From positions 1 through 6,316 of the forward strand of contig DIPE01000034.1 in the NCBI GenBank assembly GCA_002427015.1: DNA of 6,316 nt, written 5' to 3'. The notes beneath the pieces were generated by a model. The model was not told where the DNA came from, ran no database searches, and was given only the letters and a program-made list of their open reading frames with translations. Both the position numbers and the translations under genes were made by a program. Of this stretch, positions 4,837-6,316 are shown one piece after another. This stretch comes from Firmicutes bacterium UBA5496. GTDB taxonomy: Bacteria; Bacillota; Proteinivoracia; UBA4975. Numbering within the stretch: position 1 is the stretch's first letter; each line of letters starts with the position of its first letter.

Positions 4837-5148
4837 CTAAAACAGCCCCGGCGGAAGCTGCAATCCCCCGGTGATTTTCTGCATTTCTTCAGCCACATAC
4901 TCCTCAGCCTTGCGCATGGCCTCATTGACAGCAGCTTGCAGCAAGTCCTGCAAGGTCTCAATATCATCGGGGTCAACTACTTCGGGTTTGATTTTAATCT
5001 CGGTAATGCGGCGATTGCCGTCGACGACAGCTTCCACCATGCCGCCGCCGGCGGTAGCGGAAATCCTTTTAAATTCCAATTCCGCCTGCATCTTTTTCAT
5101 GTCTGCCTGCATCTTTTGAATCTGCTTCATAGCCTTACCCATTCCCAT
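4837..5148 (-). CDS. ebfC: YbaB/EbfC family nucleoid-associated protein
   Basis: This 103-residue, methionine- and lysine-rich protein belongs to the YbaB/EbfC (YaaK) family of dimeric DNA-binding proteins linked to nucleoid organisation. The N-terminal coiled-coil arm (MKQIQKMQADMKKMQAELEF), the central GGGMVEAVVDGNRRI core and the Pro-Asp-Asp-x-Glu-x-Leu-x-Asp-Leu segment are typical. The C-terminus ends in a Met/Gly/Leu/Pro-rich tail (MQKITGGLQLPPGLF), also usual. It lies between dnaX (16-base gap) and recR (3-base gap). Two ATG codons compete: 5148 with AGGAG 11 bases upstream, and 5142 with GAGGG 6 bases upstream; the proteins differ by two residues only. Confidence 0.95.
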   Translation of the reverse strand: MGMGKAMKQIQKMQADMKKMQAELEFKRISATAGGGMVEAVVDGNRRITEIKIKPEVVDPDDIETLQDLLQAAVNEAMRKAEEYVAEEMQKITGGLQLPPGLF

Positions 5149-5164
5149 CCCTCATTCAGCTCCT

Positions 5165-6316
5165 CTATTCTCTCATTGTCACCTTAAATTCATCTATTCC
5201 CAGCACTTGCCGGAATGCCAGGACTATTACCTGCCGGTGTTCCGGCTTGACGATATTGTCGCAGTGCAGCTTGTAATTGCCGGGGTATTCCAGCACCAGA
5301 CTGCCTGCATTGATGAAGGCAGTGGCCTCTTTCAGCCAGGCATAGGAGGAAATGCTCTCTCCCTTGACCAGGGACAGGATTTCTTCCCATTTATCCCGGG
5401 TTACCGGCGCAGAGACTTTTCCGGCCTGTTTCACTGCTTTGGCCGGCCTCGCCTTTTCGTCTACAGGACCCGAGTTGTTGCAAATTTTAATCATTGTCAG
5501 TTCCGCTGCCAGACGGGGATGAGTCCAGCGCCTGCTGTCCTGCAAACCCATAGCCACCGCATCCATCATAGTCATAATCTCCGGGGCAGTCTTGAGCAGG
5601 ATATCTTCTCCAAGTTTTGTTTTTCGCCTGGCTCCGGTCACCTGCAACAACCTTTCCCGCAGCAGTTCCAACAGGTCCGACAACAACTGGCGATAATCTA
5701 AACCCATATTGCCAAACTCATCCAGGAGCTTTAGCACAGCGCCAATATCCCGGGCGGCCAAAGAGTTGGCCAGCTCTGCCAGTCGGGACTTGTCAACGGT
5801 GCCCAAGGCTTGCCAAACCTGTTCCGGATTTATATCCCCTTGCGCATAGGCAATGACCTGTTCCAAGAGGCCGATGGCATCCCGCATTCCCCCTTGGGCC
5901 CGAAAAGCGAGGATATCTGCCGCCTCCGGGTCCAGGCGCGCCCCTGCTTGTTGGGCAATTGCCTGCAGATGCGCGGCTATCATGTCTTCAGTAAGGGGAC
6001 GAAAATCGAAGCGCTGGCAGCGGGATAAAATGGTGGCAGGGATTTTCTGGGGCTCGGTGGTGGCCAAAATAAAGATAACATGGGCCGGAGGTTCTTCCAA
6101 AGTTTTCAGCAAGGCATTAAATGCTTCGGCCGTGAGCATATGCACTTCATCTATTATGTATACCTTGTACCTGCCCAGAGCTGGAGCGTATTTGACCCTG
6201 TCTCGCAGGTCCCGGACTTCTTCAATTCCCCGGTTGGTGGCAGCGTCCATTTCGATAACATCCATTGCATTGCCCTGATTAACTGCCAGACAGAGCTCGC
6301 ACTGATTGCATGGTTC
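5165..6316 (-). CDS. dnaX: DNA polymerase III subunit gamma/tau (partial, 5' end off window)
   Basis: The ATPase subunit of the clamp loader, which loads the sliding clamp and links the polymerases at the fork. The window holds 383 codons; the reading frame runs to the right edge, so the N-terminus with Walker A is missing. The fragment opens inside the zinc module (PCNQCELC, the last three of its four cysteines), then DVIEMDAATNRGIEEVRDLRD, Walker B VYIIDEVHML, sensor 1 FILATTEP and the arginine-finger SRCQRFDFRP motif, followed by the lid and collar domains. About 120 residues of divergent tail end in FKVTMRE. No slippery heptamer for a programmed frameshift was seen in the visible part, so a single long product is expected. 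It is the first visible gene of the dnaX-ebfC-recR unit. Confidence 0.97.
   Translation of the reverse strand, partial: EPCNQCELCLAVNQGNAMDVIEMDAATNRGIEEVRDLRDRVKYAPALGRYKVYIIDEVHMLTAEAFNALLKTLEEPPAHVIFILATTEPQKIPATILSRCQRFDFRPLTEDMIAAHLQAIAQQAGARLDPEAADILAFRAQGGMRDAIGLLEQVIAYAQGDINPEQVWQALGTVDKSRLAELANSLAARDIGAVLKLLDEFGNMGLDYRQLLSDLLELLRERLLQVTGARRKTKLGEDILLKTAPEIMTMMDAVAMGLQDSRRWTHPRLAAELTMIKICNNSGPVDEKARPAKAVKQAGKVSAPVTRDKWEEILSLVKGESISSYAWLKEATAFINAGSLVLEYPGNYKLHCDNIVKPEHRQVIVLAFRQVLGIDEFKVTMRE

Noticed and set aside
5165..6316. Programmed frameshift in dnaX producing a short gamma form
   Set aside because: No in-frame slippery heptamer such as A AAA AAG was found in the visible part. 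The closest A-rich stretch (around 5617-5630) is interrupted and out of phase.
1..6316. CRISPR arrays, insertion sequences, tRNA or rRNA genes
   Set aside because: No regularly spaced repeats, transposase motifs, terminal repeats or cloverleaf sequences were found on either strand.

Overview
The window looks like chromosome from an anaerobic, low-to-medium GC Firmicute, most likely of class Clostridia. Three things point there: the order dnaX - ebfC (yaaK) - recR - DUF2508 (yaaL), which is a classic Firmicutes cluster; strong AGGAGG-type Shine-Dalgarno sites with frequent GTG/TTG starts; and a complete ferredoxin-dependent 2-oxoacid oxidoreductase, an oxygen-sensitive enzyme of anaerobic metabolism. 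Genus cannot be fixed from sequence reading alone. All nine well-supported genes are on the minus strand, so the window reads right to left.

Right part (6316 to about 3894), DNA replication and repair: the 3' two thirds of dnaX (clamp-loader subunit, cut by the window edge), ebfC (nucleoid-associated YbaB/EbfC family) and recR (recombination mediator) are packed with gaps of 16 and 3 bases. An intrinsic terminator whose hairpin overlaps the recR stop codon closes this unit. The small DUF2508 gene follows with its own short upstream region, which holds a good match to a forespore (sigma-F/G type) promoter, and is closed by a second terminator whose hairpin touches its stop codon. The bofA gene that often follows yaaL in Bacilli is absent here.

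Middle and left part (3890 to 183), a five-gene energy-metabolism operon: a sigma-A-like promoter lies directly beyond the DUF2508 terminator. The operon encodes an uncharacterised P-loop NTPase, then the alpha, beta, gamma and ferredoxin-like subunits of a 2-oxoacid:ferredoxin oxidoreductase (Kor/Vor type). The four enzyme genes are separated by 5, 1 and 12 bases, with each Shine-Dalgarno inside or next to the preceding stop codon, so translation is probably coupled. A GC-rich hairpin with a T run ends the operon. The enzyme would oxidatively decarboxylate a 2-oxoacid to its acyl-CoA using TPP and Fe-S clusters and reduce ferredoxin; 2-oxoglutarate is the best guess for the substrate, but branched-chain 2-oxoacids cannot be excluded. 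The NTPase at the head of the operon is the least understood element and the best candidate for something new, perhaps an assembly or regulatory partner of the enzyme.

Far left (1 to 180): no certain gene. It holds a good minus-strand sigma-A promoter pointing out of the window, an A/T-rich palindrome within a longer imperfect hairpin, and a possible C-terminal tail of a plus-strand gene. These readings partly compete. No tRNA, rRNA, CRISPR, insertion sequence or phage feature was seen, and no gene-free stretch exceeds 300 bases.
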